NCBI RefSeq assembly: GCF_018417635.1
Contig: NZ_CP071007.1
Location: forward strand, 730,001 to 794,000
DNA: 64,000 nucleotides
Direction: 5' to 3'
Origin: Pseudomonas sp. SORT22
Lineage (GTDB): Bacteria > Pseudomonadota > Gammaproteobacteria > Pseudomonadales > Pseudomonadaceae
The notes beneath the pieces were generated by a model, which saw only the letters and a program-made list of their open reading frames with translations, ran no database searches and was not told the origin of the DNA. Positions 1 to 8,426 of this stretch are shown here, in pieces. The translations under genes and the position numbers were made by a program. Each line of letters opens with the position of its first letter. Positions within the stretch are counted from its first letter, which is position 1.

Positions 1-469
<469 letters not shown>

Positions 470-603
470 TATAACACCCAAGCAATTTGAGCGAAAGCCA
501 GATTGCGGTGTTGTGAAGACTGCACAGCCGAAGATTTGTAACTCACAAACATCACATACCCGATTCGCTGGAGTGTCTAACAAGACCTTCTGGCAACAGA
601 ATT

Positions 604-720
604 TCTTGACGACCATAGAGCATTGGAACCACCTGATCCCATCCCGAACTCAGCAGTGAAACGATGCATCGCCGATGGTAGTGTGGGGTTTCCCCATGTG
701 AGAGTAGGTCATCGTCAAGA
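604..720 (+). rRNA. rrf: 5S ribosomal RNA
   Basis: This 5S rRNA is about 117 nt long. The ends CTTGACGA and TCGTCAAG pair to form helix I, and the body carries the typical TCCCGAACTCAG loop and the GTGTGGGGTTTCCCCATGTGAGAGTAG 3' half (split here as GTGTGGGGTTTCC then CCATGTGAGAG). It lies 134 nt after the 23S 3' end in the usual 16S-23S-5S order. I saw no tRNA in the 470-603 spacer. Confidence 0.96.
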
Positions 721-732
721 TTAAATTCCGAA

Positions 733-764
733 ACCCCTATCTGCGCATGCAGGTAGGGGTTTTG
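733..764 (+). terminator. Rho-independent terminator of the rRNA operon
   Basis: A 12-bp stem (733-744 with 749-760, one G-T wobble, loop GCAT) is followed by a T-rich run. It lies just after the 5S gene and ends the rRNA transcript before birA. Confidence 0.88.
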
Positions 765-884
765 TCTTTCTGGCTGTTTCCTCTGTGGGCGATGACCACA
801 GAGGGCCATTCCTACAGCTCAGTTTTCTATGCAATCCCCACCTGCATGGCTATCATGCCCTCCTCATTGTGAGTCGAGATTGGC

Positions 885-1844
885 ATGCTGAAGTTGTTGA
901 AGCTCCTCAAGGATGGCCGGTTCCATTCCGGGCAAGACCTGGGCGCAGCCTTGGGCGTCAGTCGCGCCGCTGTCTGGAAGCAATTACAGCTTCTTGAGGC
1001 TGAACTGAACCTGCCCATTCATAAAGTCCGTGGCCGCGGCTACCAGTTGGCCACGCCGTTGTCGTTGCTGGAAGAATCGGCCATAGCCGAGCTTTCCCAG
1101 GGCGAACAATGGCCAGTATTGATATTCGAATCCATCGACTCGACCAATGCCCAGGCCCTGCGCTCAATCAGCGAAGGCCAGGCTGCGCCGTTCCTGGTGC
1201 TGGCTGAGCGTCAGGCGGCGGGGCGCGGCCGACGCGGTCGTCAGTGGGTCAGCCCATTCGCGGAAAACCTCTATTACAGCCTGGTGCTGCGTATTGAAGG
1301 CGGCATGCGCCAGCTGGAAGGTCTGAGCCTAGTGGTTGGCCTGGCGGTAATGCGTACGCTGCAGGCCTTTGGTGTTGCCGGCGCGGGACTGAAATGGCCG
1401 AATGATGTTCTGGTAAACAATCAGAAGATCGCCGGTATCCTCCTGGAGTTGGTCGGAGATCCTGCGGACGTCTGTCACGTCGTGCTGGGGGTTGGTATCA
1501 ACGTCAACATGCAGGTCAATGAGCAGATCGATCAGTTGTGGACGTCAGTGCGTCGTGAGACAGGGGTGGCAGTCGATCGTAATAAACTGGTGGCTGCGCT
1601 CAGTCAGACCCTGCAGCAGGATCTGCAGCGCCATCGGCAATCCGGATTCGCCGCGTTCCAGGCCGAGTGGGAACAATCCCATCTGTGGCAGGGGGCTGCG
1701 GTGTCCTTGATTGCCGGAGTCAACCGGATTGACGGAATTGTTCTAGGCATTGACCGGCAAGGGGCGCTGCGCCTCGAGGTCGATGGTGTTGAAAAGAGCT
1801 TTAGCGGTGGTGAGCTCAGTTTGAGGTTGCGTGATGATTCTTGA
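885..1844 (+). CDS. birA: Bifunctional biotin ligase / biotin operon repressor BirA
   Basis: The predicted protein is 319 aa, close to E. coli BirA. It activates biotin with ATP and transfers it to the biotin carboxyl carrier protein. The N-terminal helix-turn-helix (about residues 10-40, with [11 protein letters not shown]) lets the holoenzyme repress biotin genes. The ligase domain carries the STNAQ segment, the GRGRRGRQW biotinyl-AMP loop, KWPNDVLV, and a small C-terminal SH3-like domain. The presence of the HTH makes this the regulatory (group II) form. Its stop overlaps the start of coaX, so the two are probably translationally coupled; biotin and CoA cofactor genes are thus adjacent. 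Confidence 0.96.
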   Translation: MLKLLKLLKDGRFHSGQDLGAALGVSRAAVWKQLQLLEAELNLPIHKVRGRGYQLATPLSLLEESAIAELSQGEQWPVLIFESIDSTNAQALRSISEGQAAPFLVLAERQAAGRGRRGRQWVSPFAENLYYSLVLRIEGGMRQLEGLSLVVGLAVMRTLQAFGVAGAGLKWPNDVLVNNQKIAGILLELVGDPADVCHVVLGVGINVNMQVNEQIDQLWTSVRRETGVAVDRNKLVAALSQTLQQDLQRHRQSGFAAFQAEWEQSHLWQGAAVSLIAGVNRIDGIVLGIDRQGALRLEVDGVEKSFSGGELSLRLRDDS

Positions 1845-2580
1845 GCTCGATTGTGGCAACAGCTTTATCAAGTGGCGAGTCATCAGCGCTACTGAGGGCG
1901 CCGTTGTTGCCGGCGGCATTGTGGACTCCGATCAGGCCCTGGTGGCTGCCGTCACGGCGCTCCCTGCAGCGCCCCGGCGCTGCCGCCTGGTCAGTGTCAG
2001 AAGTGAGGAGGAGACCGCTGGCCTTTCGGCGCTGCTCGCCCAGCATTTTGGCTTGAGCGTCGTGGTGGCTCAGCCTGCCAGGGAGGTCGCTGGCGTACGC
2101 AATGGCTATGAAGATTACCAGCGCCTCGGCCTGGATCGCTGGCTTGCGGTGCTGGGCGGCTTTCACTTGGCCCGTGGCGCGTGTCTGGTGATGGATTTCG
2201 GTACGGCGGCCAAGGCTGACTTCGTTTCGGCCGACGGCGAGCACCTGGGTGGCTTCATCTGCCCGGGCATGCCGTTGATGCGTAGCCAGCTGCGTACCCA
2301 CACCCGACGCATCCGCTATGACGATGCCTCCGCTGAGCGCGCACTGTCGAGCCTTGCCCCTGGGCGTTCTACCGTCGAGGCGGTAGAGCGTGGCTGCGTG
2401 CACATGCTTCAGGGCTTTGTCCGCTCGCAGCTTGAGCATGCCCATGAGTTGTGGGGTGATGATTTCACTGTGTTGCTGACCGGGGGCGATGCGCTCCTGG
2501 TGCAAAAGGCCGCTCCACAGGCCCGGGTGGTTCCGGACCTGGTATTTGTTGGCCTGGCCATGGCTTGTCCCCTGGATTGA
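1834..2580 (+). CDS. coaX: Type III pantothenate kinase
   Basis: The predicted protein is 248 aa, the family's normal length. It phosphorylates pantothenate, the first step of CoA synthesis. The ASKHA-fold phosphate motif [10 protein letters not shown] lies at the N terminus, followed by [12 protein letters not shown] and the [11 protein letters not shown] second phosphate loop. Type III enzymes are insensitive to CoA feedback and replace CoaA in Pseudomonas. I chose the ATG at 1834 (protein begins [10 protein letters not shown]) over an in-frame GTG one codon earlier, because homologues begin there. The gene overlaps birA by 11 nt. Confidence 0.95.
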   Translation: MILELDCGNSFIKWRVISATEGAVVAGGIVDSDQALVAAVTALPAAPRRCRLVSVRSEEETAGLSALLAQHFGLSVVVAQPAREVAGVRNGYEDYQRLGLDRWLAVLGGFHLARGACLVMDFGTAAKADFVSADGEHLGGFICPGMPLMRSQLRTHTRRIRYDDASAERALSSLAPGRSTVEAVERGCVHMLQGFVRSQLEHAHELWGDDFTVLLTGGDALLVQKAAPQARVVPDLVFVGLAMACPLD

Positions 2581-2587
2581 GGTGCCT

Positions 2588-3016
2588 ATGCGTTGGTTGT
2601 TTCTGTTGTTGGTGGTGCTCAACGTCTTTTATTACGTCTGGCACCAGCAGGAAGCGCCGTTGAAGGCCAAGGAAGTGGCGCCGTTGTCGCTGTACAAGGG
2701 AAATCAGCAAGATATTCGTCTGCTGAGCGAGTCGAGCAAGGGTAAAACTGCGCCCGAGCGTGGCCAGGAGTGCCTCTATGTAGGTGGCTTGGTGGGCCAG
2801 GATCAGCTTAAAGCGCTGCGTCAGCGCTTGCTGACCCTGGATATCGCTGCTGCTCCGGTGACCGGCCGCCTGGGGGACAGCACGGGTTTGTGGTTGCAGA
2901 TTGCGCCCCAGAGCCAGCGTTTGCTGGACCAAACCGTGCTCGGGACACTTTCCCATGATTTCAAAGACTTAAAACATAAAATAATGTTGTGCGAGGGTAT
3001 TGCAACTGGCGAATAG
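2588..3016 (+). CDS. Small membrane-anchored SPOR-domain-like protein
   Basis: The predicted protein is 142 aa. The start at 2588 gives one N-terminal transmembrane helix (about residues 3-17, WLFLLLVVLNVFYYVW). A short linker and a C-terminal segment follow (ECLYVGGLV...GLWLQIAPQ) with the length and beta-alpha-beta pattern of a SPOR domain. SPOR domains bind denuded septal peptidoglycan in other proteins; here that role is inferred. The gene is 7 nt after coaX, in the same operon. Pseudomonas genomes commonly carry such a gene at this position. No catalytic motif is visible. Confidence 0.75.
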   Translation: MRWLFLLLVVLNVFYYVWHQQEAPLKAKEVAPLSLYKGNQQDIRLLSESSKGKTAPERGQECLYVGGLVGQDQLKALRQRLLTLDIAAAPVTGRLGDSTGLWLQIAPQSQRLLDQTVLGTLSHDFKDLKHKIMLCEGIATGE

Positions 3017-3027
3017 CTTGATAGAAT
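3000..3027 (+). promoter_or_regulatory. Candidate sigma-70 promoter P1 of the tRNA-tufB operon
   Basis: The -35 element TTGCAA (3000-3005) and the -10 element TAGAAT (3022-3027) are separated by 16 bp. It overlaps the end of the SPOR gene and points toward the tRNA cluster. Confidence 0.55.
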
Positions 3028-3126
3028 GGCGCCCGCTTCACAGGGAACACCACTGAGGTGGTAGAGCTGGAAGTGGTGTCAAAGCAGCTAAGTTTCAGAT
3101 TTGATTGAAAAAATTTGAAAAAACGC

Positions 3127-3155
3127 TTGACACTTGATCGGTATCTGAATAGAAT
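3127..3155 (+). promoter_or_regulatory. Sigma-70 promoter P2 of the tRNA-tufB operon
   Basis: A consensus -35 TTGACA (3127-3132) and a -10 TAGAAT (3150-3155) have a 17-bp spacer. The predicted start is near 3162, 7 nt before tRNA-Tyr. The GC-rich bases after the -10 (GCCGG) match the discriminator of stringently controlled stable-RNA promoters. Confidence 0.82.
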
Positions 3156-3168
3156 GCCGGCCAATTCT

Positions 3169-3252
3169 GGAGGGATTCCCGAGCGGTCAAAGGGGACGGA
3201 CTGTAAATCCGTTGCGAGAGCTTCGAAGGTTCGAATCCTTCTCCCTCCACCA
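3169..3252 (+). tRNA. tRNA-Tyr (GTA)
   Basis: This 84-nt class II tRNA has acceptor arms GGAGGGA/TCCCTCC and an encoded CCA. The anticodon GTA is at 3203-3205, inside the CTGTAAA loop, and there is a long variable arm as expected for Tyr. It is the first gene of the Tyr-Gly-Thr-tufB transcript. Confidence 0.96.
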
Positions 3253-3276
3253 GTTTTAGCGAGAGCTGCAAGCTCC

Positions 3277-3350
<74 letters not shown>

Positions 3351-3377
3351 GGTTTGCTGTTGTTGCACAGTGTTACG

Positions 3378-3453
3378 CTCTTGTAGCTCAGTTGGTAGAG
3401 CACACCCTTGGTAAGGGTGAGGTCAGCGGTTCAAATCCGCTCAAGAGCTCCAT
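3378..3453 (+). tRNA. tRNA-Thr (GGT)
   Basis: This 76-nt tRNA has acceptor arms GCTCTTG/CAAGAGC and an encoded CCA. The anticodon GGT is at 3411-3413. It is followed by the tufB leader. The order Tyr-Gly-Thr-tufB matches that of the E. coli tufB operon. Confidence 0.96.
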
Positions 3454-3537
3454 ATAACAAGGCAGATATGAAAATATCTGCCTTTGTTTTAATGGTCATA
3501 TTGACTTGCTTGTTTCTTATTGCTGAGGATTGTCTCG

Positions 3538-4731
3538 ATGGCTAAGGAAAAGTTCGATCGTAGTCTGCCGCACGTAAACGTCGGCACCATTGGTCACGTT
3601 GACCATGGCAAGACCACGCTGACTGCGGCACTGACCCGCGTCTGCTCCGAAGTTTTCGGTTCGGCCGTCGTTGAATTCGACAAGATCGACAGCGCTCCAG
3701 AAGAGAAAGCTCGCGGTATCACCATTAACACCGCACACGTCGAGTACAACTCGAACATTCGTCACTACGCTCACGTCGACTGCCCAGGTCACGCTGACTA
3801 CGTGAAGAACATGATCACCGGTGCTGCCCAGATGGATGGCGCGATCCTGGTTTGCTCGGCCGCCGATGGTCCGATGCCACAAACCCGTGAGCACATCCTG
3901 CTGTCCCGTCAGGTTGGCGTTCCGTACATCGTGGTCTTCCTGAACAAGGCTGACCTGGTAGACGACGCTGAGCTGCTGGAACTGGTCGAGATGGAAGTTC
4001 GCGACCTGCTGTCCACCTATGACTTCCCAGGCGACGACACCCCGATCATCATCGGTTCGGCTCGTATGGCGCTGGAAGGCAAAGACGACAACGAAATGGG
4101 CACCACCGCTGTCAAGAAGCTGGTTGAGACTCTGGACAGCTACATCCCGGAGCCTGAGCGCGCTATCGACAAGCCGTTCCTGATGCCAATCGAAGACGTA
4201 TTCTCGATCTCGGGTCGTGGTACCGTTGTTACCGGTCGTATCGAGCGTGGTATCGTCCGCGTTCAAGACGCCCTGGAAATCGTTGGTCTGCGTGACACCA
4301 CCACCACCACCTGCACCGGTGTTGAGATGTTCCGCAAGCTGCTGGACGAAGGTCGTGCTGGCGAGAACTGTGGCGTGCTGCTGCGCGGCACCAAGCGTGA
4401 CGACGTTGAGCGTGGCCAGGTTCTGGTCAAGCCAGGTTCGGTCAAGCCGCACACCAAGTTCACCGCAGAAGTTTACGTTCTGAGCAAAGAAGAAGGCGGC
4501 CGTCACACTCCGTTCTTCAAAGGCTACCGTCCACAGTTCTACTTCCGTACTACTGACGTGACTGGTAACTGCGAGCTGCCAGAAGGCGTTGAAATGGTAA
4601 TGCCAGGTGACAACATTCAGATGACTGTTACCCTGATCAAAACCATCGCGATGGAAGACGGTCTGCGTTTCGCTATCCGTGAAGGCGGTCGTACCGTCGG
4701 CGCTGGCGTAGTAGCGAAGATTATCGAATAA
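3538..4731 (+). CDS. tufB: Elongation factor Tu (tufB copy)
   Basis: The predicted protein is 397 aa. EF-Tu carries aminoacyl-tRNA to the ribosomal A site as the GTP complex. The G domain shows [10 protein letters not shown] (P-loop), RGITINTAH (switch I), DCPGH and NKAD. Domains II and III follow and end in VVAKIIE. The ATG at 3538 was chosen because it gives the family N terminus [11 protein letters not shown]; upstream in-frame codons would add six unrelated residues. It is named tufB by synteny with the tRNA-tufB operon. It encodes the same protein as the copy at 20146; the nucleotide differences are clustered at the gene ends (see findings). Confidence 0.98.
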   Translation: MAKEKFDRSLPHVNVGTIGHVDHGKTTLTAALTRVCSEVFGSAVVEFDKIDSAPEEKARGITINTAHVEYNSNIRHYAHVDCPGHADYVKNMITGAAQMDGAILVCSAADGPMPQTREHILLSRQVGVPYIVVFLNKADLVDDAELLELVEMEVRDLLSTYDFPGDDTPIIIGSARMALEGKDDNEMGTTAVKKLVETLDSYIPEPERAIDKPFLMPIEDVFSISGRGTVVTGRIERGIVRVQDALEIVGLRDTTTTTCTGVEMFRKLLDEGRAGENCGVLLRGTKRDDVERGQVLVKPGSVKPHTKFTAEVYVLSKEEGGRHTPFFKGYRPQFYFRTTDVTGNCELPEGVEMVMPGDNIQMTVTLIKTIAMEDGLRFAIREGGRTVGAGVVAKIIE

Positions 4732-4748
4732 GTAGTTGATTTCTCTCG

Positions 4749-4776
4749 ATCAGGCCGGCATAATGGTCGGCCTGAT
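4749..4776 (+). terminator. Hairpin after tufB (weak terminator or processing site)
   Basis: A perfect 9-bp stem (4749-4757 with 4768-4776) ends 8 nt before tRNA-Trp. No continuous T-tract follows (AAGCTTTT), so readthrough into tRNA-Trp-secE-nusG, or RNase processing, is more likely than full termination. Confidence 0.5.
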
Positions 4777-4784
4777 AAGCTTTT

Positions 4785-4860
4785 AGGTCAGTAGCTCAAT
4801 TGGCAGAGCGACGGTCTCCAAAACCGTAGGTTGGGGGTTCGATTCCCTCCTGACCTGCCA
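4785..4860 (+). tRNA. tRNA-Trp (CCA)
   Basis: This 76-nt tRNA has acceptor arms AGGTCAG/CTGACCT, an encoded 3' end GCCA and anticodon CCA at 4818-4820. It sits between tufB and secE, 45 nt before the secE start, so the tRNA must be cut out of the protein-coding transcript. Confidence 0.96.
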
Positions 4861-4905
4861 GATTCACCTCGTGTGTCTGGCTTTCTTTTCACAGGATCTT
4901 CCTAG

Positions 4906-5274
4906 ATGACTCCCAAGGCTGAAGCCCAAGACTCTCGTTTTGATCTGCTCAAGTGGCTGGCTGTTGTCGCTTTGGTAGTCGTTGGTGTTGTGGGTAACCA
5001 GTATTACTCTGCTTCGCCGATTCTGTACCGCGTACTTGCACTGCTTGCCCTTGCTGCTGTAGCTGGCTTTGTTGCCCTGCAGACCGCCAAAGGCAAGTCG
5101 TTCTTTGCGCTGGCAAAGGAAGCTCGCACCGAGATTCGTAAAGTCGTATGGCCAACCCGCCAAGAAACCACGCAGACCACGCTCATCGTAGTGGCGGTTG
5201 TCCTGGTGATGGCGTTGCTGCTGTGGGGTCTCGACTCCCTGCTGGGTTGGTTGATTTCCTTGATTGTTGGCTAA
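4906..5274 (+). CDS. secE: Preprotein translocase subunit SecE
   Basis: The predicted protein is 122 aa, close to E. coli SecE (127 aa). It is an inner-membrane clamp of the SecYEG channel. Three membrane segments are seen at about residues 14-34, 40-58 and 91-118. The conserved amphipathic region before the last helix (KEARTEIRKVVWPTRQET) contacts SecY. It is translated from an ATG that follows AGGATCTTCCTAG, and lies 9 nt before nusG in the classic secE-nusG pair. Confidence 0.96.
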   Translation: MTPKAEAQDSRFDLLKWLAVVALVVVGVVGNQYYSASPILYRVLALLALAAVAGFVALQTAKGKSFFALAKEARTEIRKVVWPTRQETTQTTLIVVAVVLVMALLLWGLDSLLGWLISLIVG

Positions 5275-5283
5275 GGGTGTCCC

Positions 5284-5817
5284 GTGGCTAAGCGTTGGTA
5301 CGTTGTGCATGCTTACTCGGGTTACGAGAAGCATGTCATGCGCTCGCTGATCGAGCGCGTAAAGCTGGCTGGCATGGAAGATGGCTTCGGCGAAATTCTG
5401 GTCCCCACTGAAGAAGTGGTTGAGATGCGCAATGGCCAGAAGCGCAAAAGCGAGCGTAAGTTCTTCCCAGGTTATGTGCTGGTCCAAATGGACATGAACG
5501 AAGGGACTTGGCACTTGGTCAAGGACACCCCTCGCGTCATGGGCTTCATCGGTGGTACTGCAGACAAGCCTGCACCGATCACCGACAAGGAAGCCGAGGC
5601 CATTCTGCGTCGCGTTGCCGATGGCAGCGACAAGCCGAAGCCGAAGACTCTGTTCGAGCCGGGCGAAGTGGTCCGTGTTATCGATGGTCCGTTTGCTGAT
5701 TTCAACGGTACCGTTGAAGAAGTTAACTACGAGAAGAGCCGGATCCAAGTGGCCGTGCTTATTTTCGGTCGCTCTACCCCGGTAGAGCTCGAGTTCAGCC
5801 AGGTCGAGAAGGTCTAG
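5284..5817 (+). CDS. nusG: Transcription termination/antitermination factor NusG
   Basis: The predicted protein is 177 aa, the usual length. The N-terminal NGN domain ([14 protein letters not shown] onward) binds the RNA polymerase clamp. The C-terminal KOW domain ([19 protein letters not shown], about residues 123-175) binds Rho or ribosomal protein S10. The start codon is GTG at 5284, chosen because the family begins MAKRWYVV. It is co-transcribed with secE and followed by a strong terminator. Confidence 0.97.
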   Translation: MAKRWYVVHAYSGYEKHVMRSLIERVKLAGMEDGFGEILVPTEEVVEMRNGQKRKSERKFFPGYVLVQMDMNEGTWHLVKDTPRVMGFIGGTADKPAPITDKEAEAILRRVADGSDKPKPKTLFEPGEVVRVIDGPFADFNGTVEEVNYEKSRIQVAVLIFGRSTPVELEFSQVEKV

Positions 5818-5835
5818 CCGAACAAAGCATCCCAT

Positions 5836-5866
5836 ACCCCGCAGCCCTATGTGCTGCGGGGTTTTG
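5836..5866 (+). terminator. Rho-independent terminator after nusG
   Basis: A 9-bp stem ACCCCGCAG/CTGCGGGGT (5836-5844 with 5854-5862) is followed by TTTTG. It separates secE-nusG from rplKA. Confidence 0.85.
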
Positions 5867-5936
5867 TCGTCACTGGGATAAAACGCAAGTCATCCGGGGA
5901 GCCATCTGGCGTTCGTACCCGATATTGGAGTAGCTC

Positions 5937-6368
5937 ATGGCTAAGAAGATTCAGGCTTACATCAAGCTGCAAGTAAAGGCCGGCCAGGCCAACCCAAGCC
6001 CACCCGTTGGTCCAGCACTGGGTCAACACGGTGTGAACATCATGGAATTCTGCAAGGCCTTCAACGCCCGTACCCAGGGTCAAGAAGCCGGCCTGCCGAC
6101 TCCTGTGATCATCACTGTTTACAGTGACCGCAGCTTCACCTTCGAAACCAAAAGCACCCCTGCTTCGGTTCTGCTGAAGAAAGCAGCTGGCCTGACCAGC
6201 GGTTCTGCACGTCCGAACACCGTTAAAGTCGGTACTGTGACCCGTGCTCAGCTGGAAGAGATCGCAAAAACCAAAAATGCTGATCTGACCGCTGCTGACA
6301 TGGATGCGGCCGTGCGTACCATCGCCGGTTCCGCTCGCAGCATGGGCCTCAACGTGGAGGGTGTGTAA
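5937..6368 (+). CDS. rplK: 50S ribosomal protein L11
   Basis: The predicted protein is 143 aa. L11 binds the GTPase-associated centre of 23S rRNA and is needed for RelA activation. The N-terminal domain contains the proline-rich [16 protein letters not shown] segment, and the C-terminal domain binds rRNA. The stop TAA shares its last base with the start of rplA (TAATG), so the pair is translationally coupled. In E. coli the rplKA leader is the L1 autoregulation site; I did not model that structure here. Confidence 0.98.
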   Translation: MAKKIQAYIKLQVKAGQANPSPPVGPALGQHGVNIMEFCKAFNARTQGQEAGLPTPVIITVYSDRSFTFETKSTPASVLLKKAAGLTSGSARPNTVKVGTVTRAQLEEIAKTKNADLTAADMDAAVRTIAGSARSMGLNVEGV

Positions 6369-7063
6369 TGGCTAAGCTGACCAAGCGCCAAAAGGCCATT
6401 GCTTCGAAAATCGAAGCAGGCAAAGTCTACAACTTCGAAGAAGCAGCAGTGCTGCTGGCCGAACTGTCCACCGTGAAGTTCAGCGAATCCTTCGACGTTG
6501 CTGTCAACCTCGGTGTTGACCCACGTAAATCCGACCAGGTCGTACGTAGCGCTACCGTGCTGCCACACGGCACTGGCAAGACCGTACGTGTAGCTGTCTT
6601 CACCCAGGGTCCTGCTGCCGAGGCCGCTCTGGCTGCCGGCGCTGACCGCGTTGGTATGGACGATCTGGCTGCCGAAATGAAAGGCGGCGACCTGAACTAT
6701 GACGTCGTTATTGCTTCCCCGGACGCAATGCGTGTTGTAGGTCAGCTGGGTCAGGTTCTGGGTCCTCGCGGCCTGATGCCTAACCCGAAAGTCGGTACCG
6801 TAACTCCAGACGTAGCCACCGCGGTTAAAAACGCCAAGGCTGGTCAGGTTCGTTATCGCACCGACAAAAACGGCATCATCCACACCTCCGTTGGCAAAAT
6901 CGGCTTTGAAGCTGGCAAGCTGAAGGAAAACGTTGAAGCCCTGATCGCTGATCTGAAGCGTATCAAGCCAGCTTCCTCGAAAGGTATCTACGTCAAGCGC
7001 GTTACCCTGAGCACCACCATGGGCCCAGGTCTGGTCATCGACCAGAGCTCGCTGAACGCGTAA
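6368..7063 (+). CDS. rplA: 50S ribosomal protein L1
   Basis: The predicted protein is 231 aa, close to E. coli L1 (234). It forms the mobile L1 stalk at the E site and in other bacteria represses its own rplKA mRNA. The conserved [15 protein letters not shown] segment lies at about residues 130-145. The ATG overlaps the rplK stop by one base. A 199-nt leader follows before rplJ. Confidence 0.98.
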   Translation: MAKLTKRQKAIASKIEAGKVYNFEEAAVLLAELSTVKFSESFDVAVNLGVDPRKSDQVVRSATVLPHGTGKTVRVAVFTQGPAAEAALAAGADRVGMDDLAAEMKGGDLNYDVVIASPDAMRVVGQLGQVLGPRGLMPNPKVGTVTPDVATAVKNAKAGQVRYRTDKNGIIHTSVGKIGFEAGKLKENVEALIADLKRIKPASSKGIYVKRVTLSTTMGPGLVIDQSSLNA

Positions 7064-7262
7064 GACAAAACCCGGTGCGAGTGATCGCACCAGGTTGAAA
7101 AATTGGGGTCCCTGCCTGGCGGGGGCTATCCAAGACCGTAGGCGACGCAAGTCTTAAACCACAAGCCTACGCAGATGGTGCCCCTGGTTCCTTACCGAAT
7201 CAGACACCAAAACGACATCCGGCCCCGGCTGGATGAAACGGTAACAAGCAGGAGTTTTACCC
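7064..7262 (+). promoter_or_regulatory. rplJL leader (L10 leader, autoregulatory RNA)
   Basis: This 199-nt untranslated stretch lies between rplA and rplJ. It starts with a hairpin (GGTGCGAGTGATCGCACC, about 7075-7092) and continues with complementary blocks including GTAGGCG and AAGCCTACG. In gammaproteobacteria the L10-(L12)4 complex binds this leader and blocks rplJ translation. Assignment rests on position, length and paired segments; a covariance-model search for the L10 leader would settle it. Confidence 0.7.
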
Positions 7263-7763
7263 GTGGCAATTAAACTCGAAGACAAGAAGGCCATCGTCGC
7301 TGAAGTCAACGAGGCTGCCAAAGTCGCTCTGTCTGCTGTCGTGGCTGATGCCCGTGGCGTGACTGTAGGCGCAATGACCGGACTCCGTAAAGAGGCTCGT
7401 GAAGCTGGCGTTTACGTACGTGTTGTACGTAACACCCTGCTCAAGCGCGCTGTTGCTGACACTGAATTCAGTGTCCTCAACGACGCCTTCACCGGCCCTA
7501 CCCTGATCGCGTTCTCCAACGAACACCCGGGCGCTGCTGCCCGTCTGTTCGCAGAATTCGCCAAGGGTCAGAGCAAGTTCGAGATCAAGGCAGCTGCGTT
7601 CGACGGCAAGTTCCTTGCCGCAAACCAGATCGACGTGTTGGCTTCGCTGCCGACCCGCGACGAAGCTATTGCAAAGCTGATGAGCGTGATCCAAGGCGCT
7701 ACCAGCAAGCTGGCTCGTACTCTGGCAGCCGTTCGCGACCAGAAAGAAGCTGCTGCAGCCTAA
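7263..7763 (+). CDS. rplJ: 50S ribosomal protein L10
   Basis: The predicted protein is 166 aa. L10 anchors the L7/L12 dimers of the ribosomal stalk through its C-terminal helix. The start is GTG at 7263 after AGGAGTTTTACCC; the protein begins [15 protein letters not shown] as the family does. Basic rRNA-binding residues around [10 protein letters not shown] are conserved. Likely autoregulated through the leader upstream. Confidence 0.97.
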   Translation: MAIKLEDKKAIVAEVNEAAKVALSAVVADARGVTVGAMTGLRKEAREAGVYVRVVRNTLLKRAVADTEFSVLNDAFTGPTLIAFSNEHPGAAARLFAEFAKGQSKFEIKAAAFDGKFLAANQIDVLASLPTRDEAIAKLMSVIQGATSKLARTLAAVRDQKEAAAA

Positions 7764-7841
7764 GGCGCAGAAAGCACTTTCGAAATCATACGTTTAATTT
7801 GATGGCTGCGTAGGCTGTCACCCCAATACAGGATTTAAGTC

Positions 7842-8207
7842 ATGTCTCTGACTAACGAGCAAATCATCGAAGCAATCGGCCAGAAAACCGTTCTGGAAGT
7901 TGTTGAGCTGATCAAAGCAATGGAAGAAACCTTCGGCGTTACCGCTGCTGTTGCCGCTGCTGGCCCAGCTGCTGCCGCTGCCGTTGTTGAAGAACAAACC
8001 GAGTTCAACGTTGTTCTGGTTGCCGCTGGCGACAAGAAAGTAAACGTGATCAAGGCTGTTCGCGAACTGACCGGCCTGGGCCTGAAAGAAGCCAAGGAAA
8101 AGGTTGATACCGCTCCTCAGGTTGTTGCTGAAGGCGTTTCGAAAGAAGCCGCTGACAAAGCTAAAGCTGACCTGGAAGCAGCAGGCGCTACCGTCGAACT
8201 GAAATAA
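7842..8207 (+). CDS. rplL: 50S ribosomal protein L7/L12
   Basis: The predicted protein is 121 aa and acidic. The N-terminal dimerisation part (about residues 1-32) is joined by an Ala-rich hinge ([16 protein letters not shown], about 38-53) to the C-terminal factor-binding domain ([18 protein letters not shown] onward). It is present in multiple copies on the stalk and stimulates EF-Tu and EF-G GTPase. It lies 78 nt after rplJ. Confidence 0.98.
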   Translation: MSLTNEQIIEAIGQKTVLEVVELIKAMEETFGVTAAVAAAGPAAAAAVVEEQTEFNVVLVAAGDKKVNVIKAVRELTGLGLKEAKEKVDTAPQVVAEGVSKEAADKAKADLEAAGATVELK

Positions 8208-8252
8208 TTTCGACTGTGCGTCTCCAGCCCGAGCGACAAGCGAAAGGCTGAT

Positions 8253-8281
8253 GGCTGGTGGCTCTTGCCACCGGCCTTTTT
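8253..8281 (+). terminator. Attenuator between rplL and rpoB
   Basis: A 10-bp stem (8253-8262 with 8267-8276, one wobble, loop TCTT) is followed by five T residues. It has the form of an intrinsic terminator. Because no strong promoter was seen before rpoB, it probably terminates only part of the transcripts, as the E. coli rplL-rpoB attenuator does. Confidence 0.75.
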
Positions 8282-8426
8282 CCGTTATTGGCAGCTGACC
8301 AGGTCGGCGCTGATAACGAGCTGCAACCACCAATGATGGTGGCGCAAACCAAGGGGTTTGCACGATTTTCTGGCTGCTCCCGTCGGGAGAAGCCAAACAA
8401 GCAGGTGACCAAGCTGGGGAACGCTG

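Noticed and set aside
470-603. Possible tRNA or small ORF in the 23S-5S spacer
   Set aside because: No cloverleaf is visible, and the short open frame there overlaps the rRNA ends, so it is not a gene.
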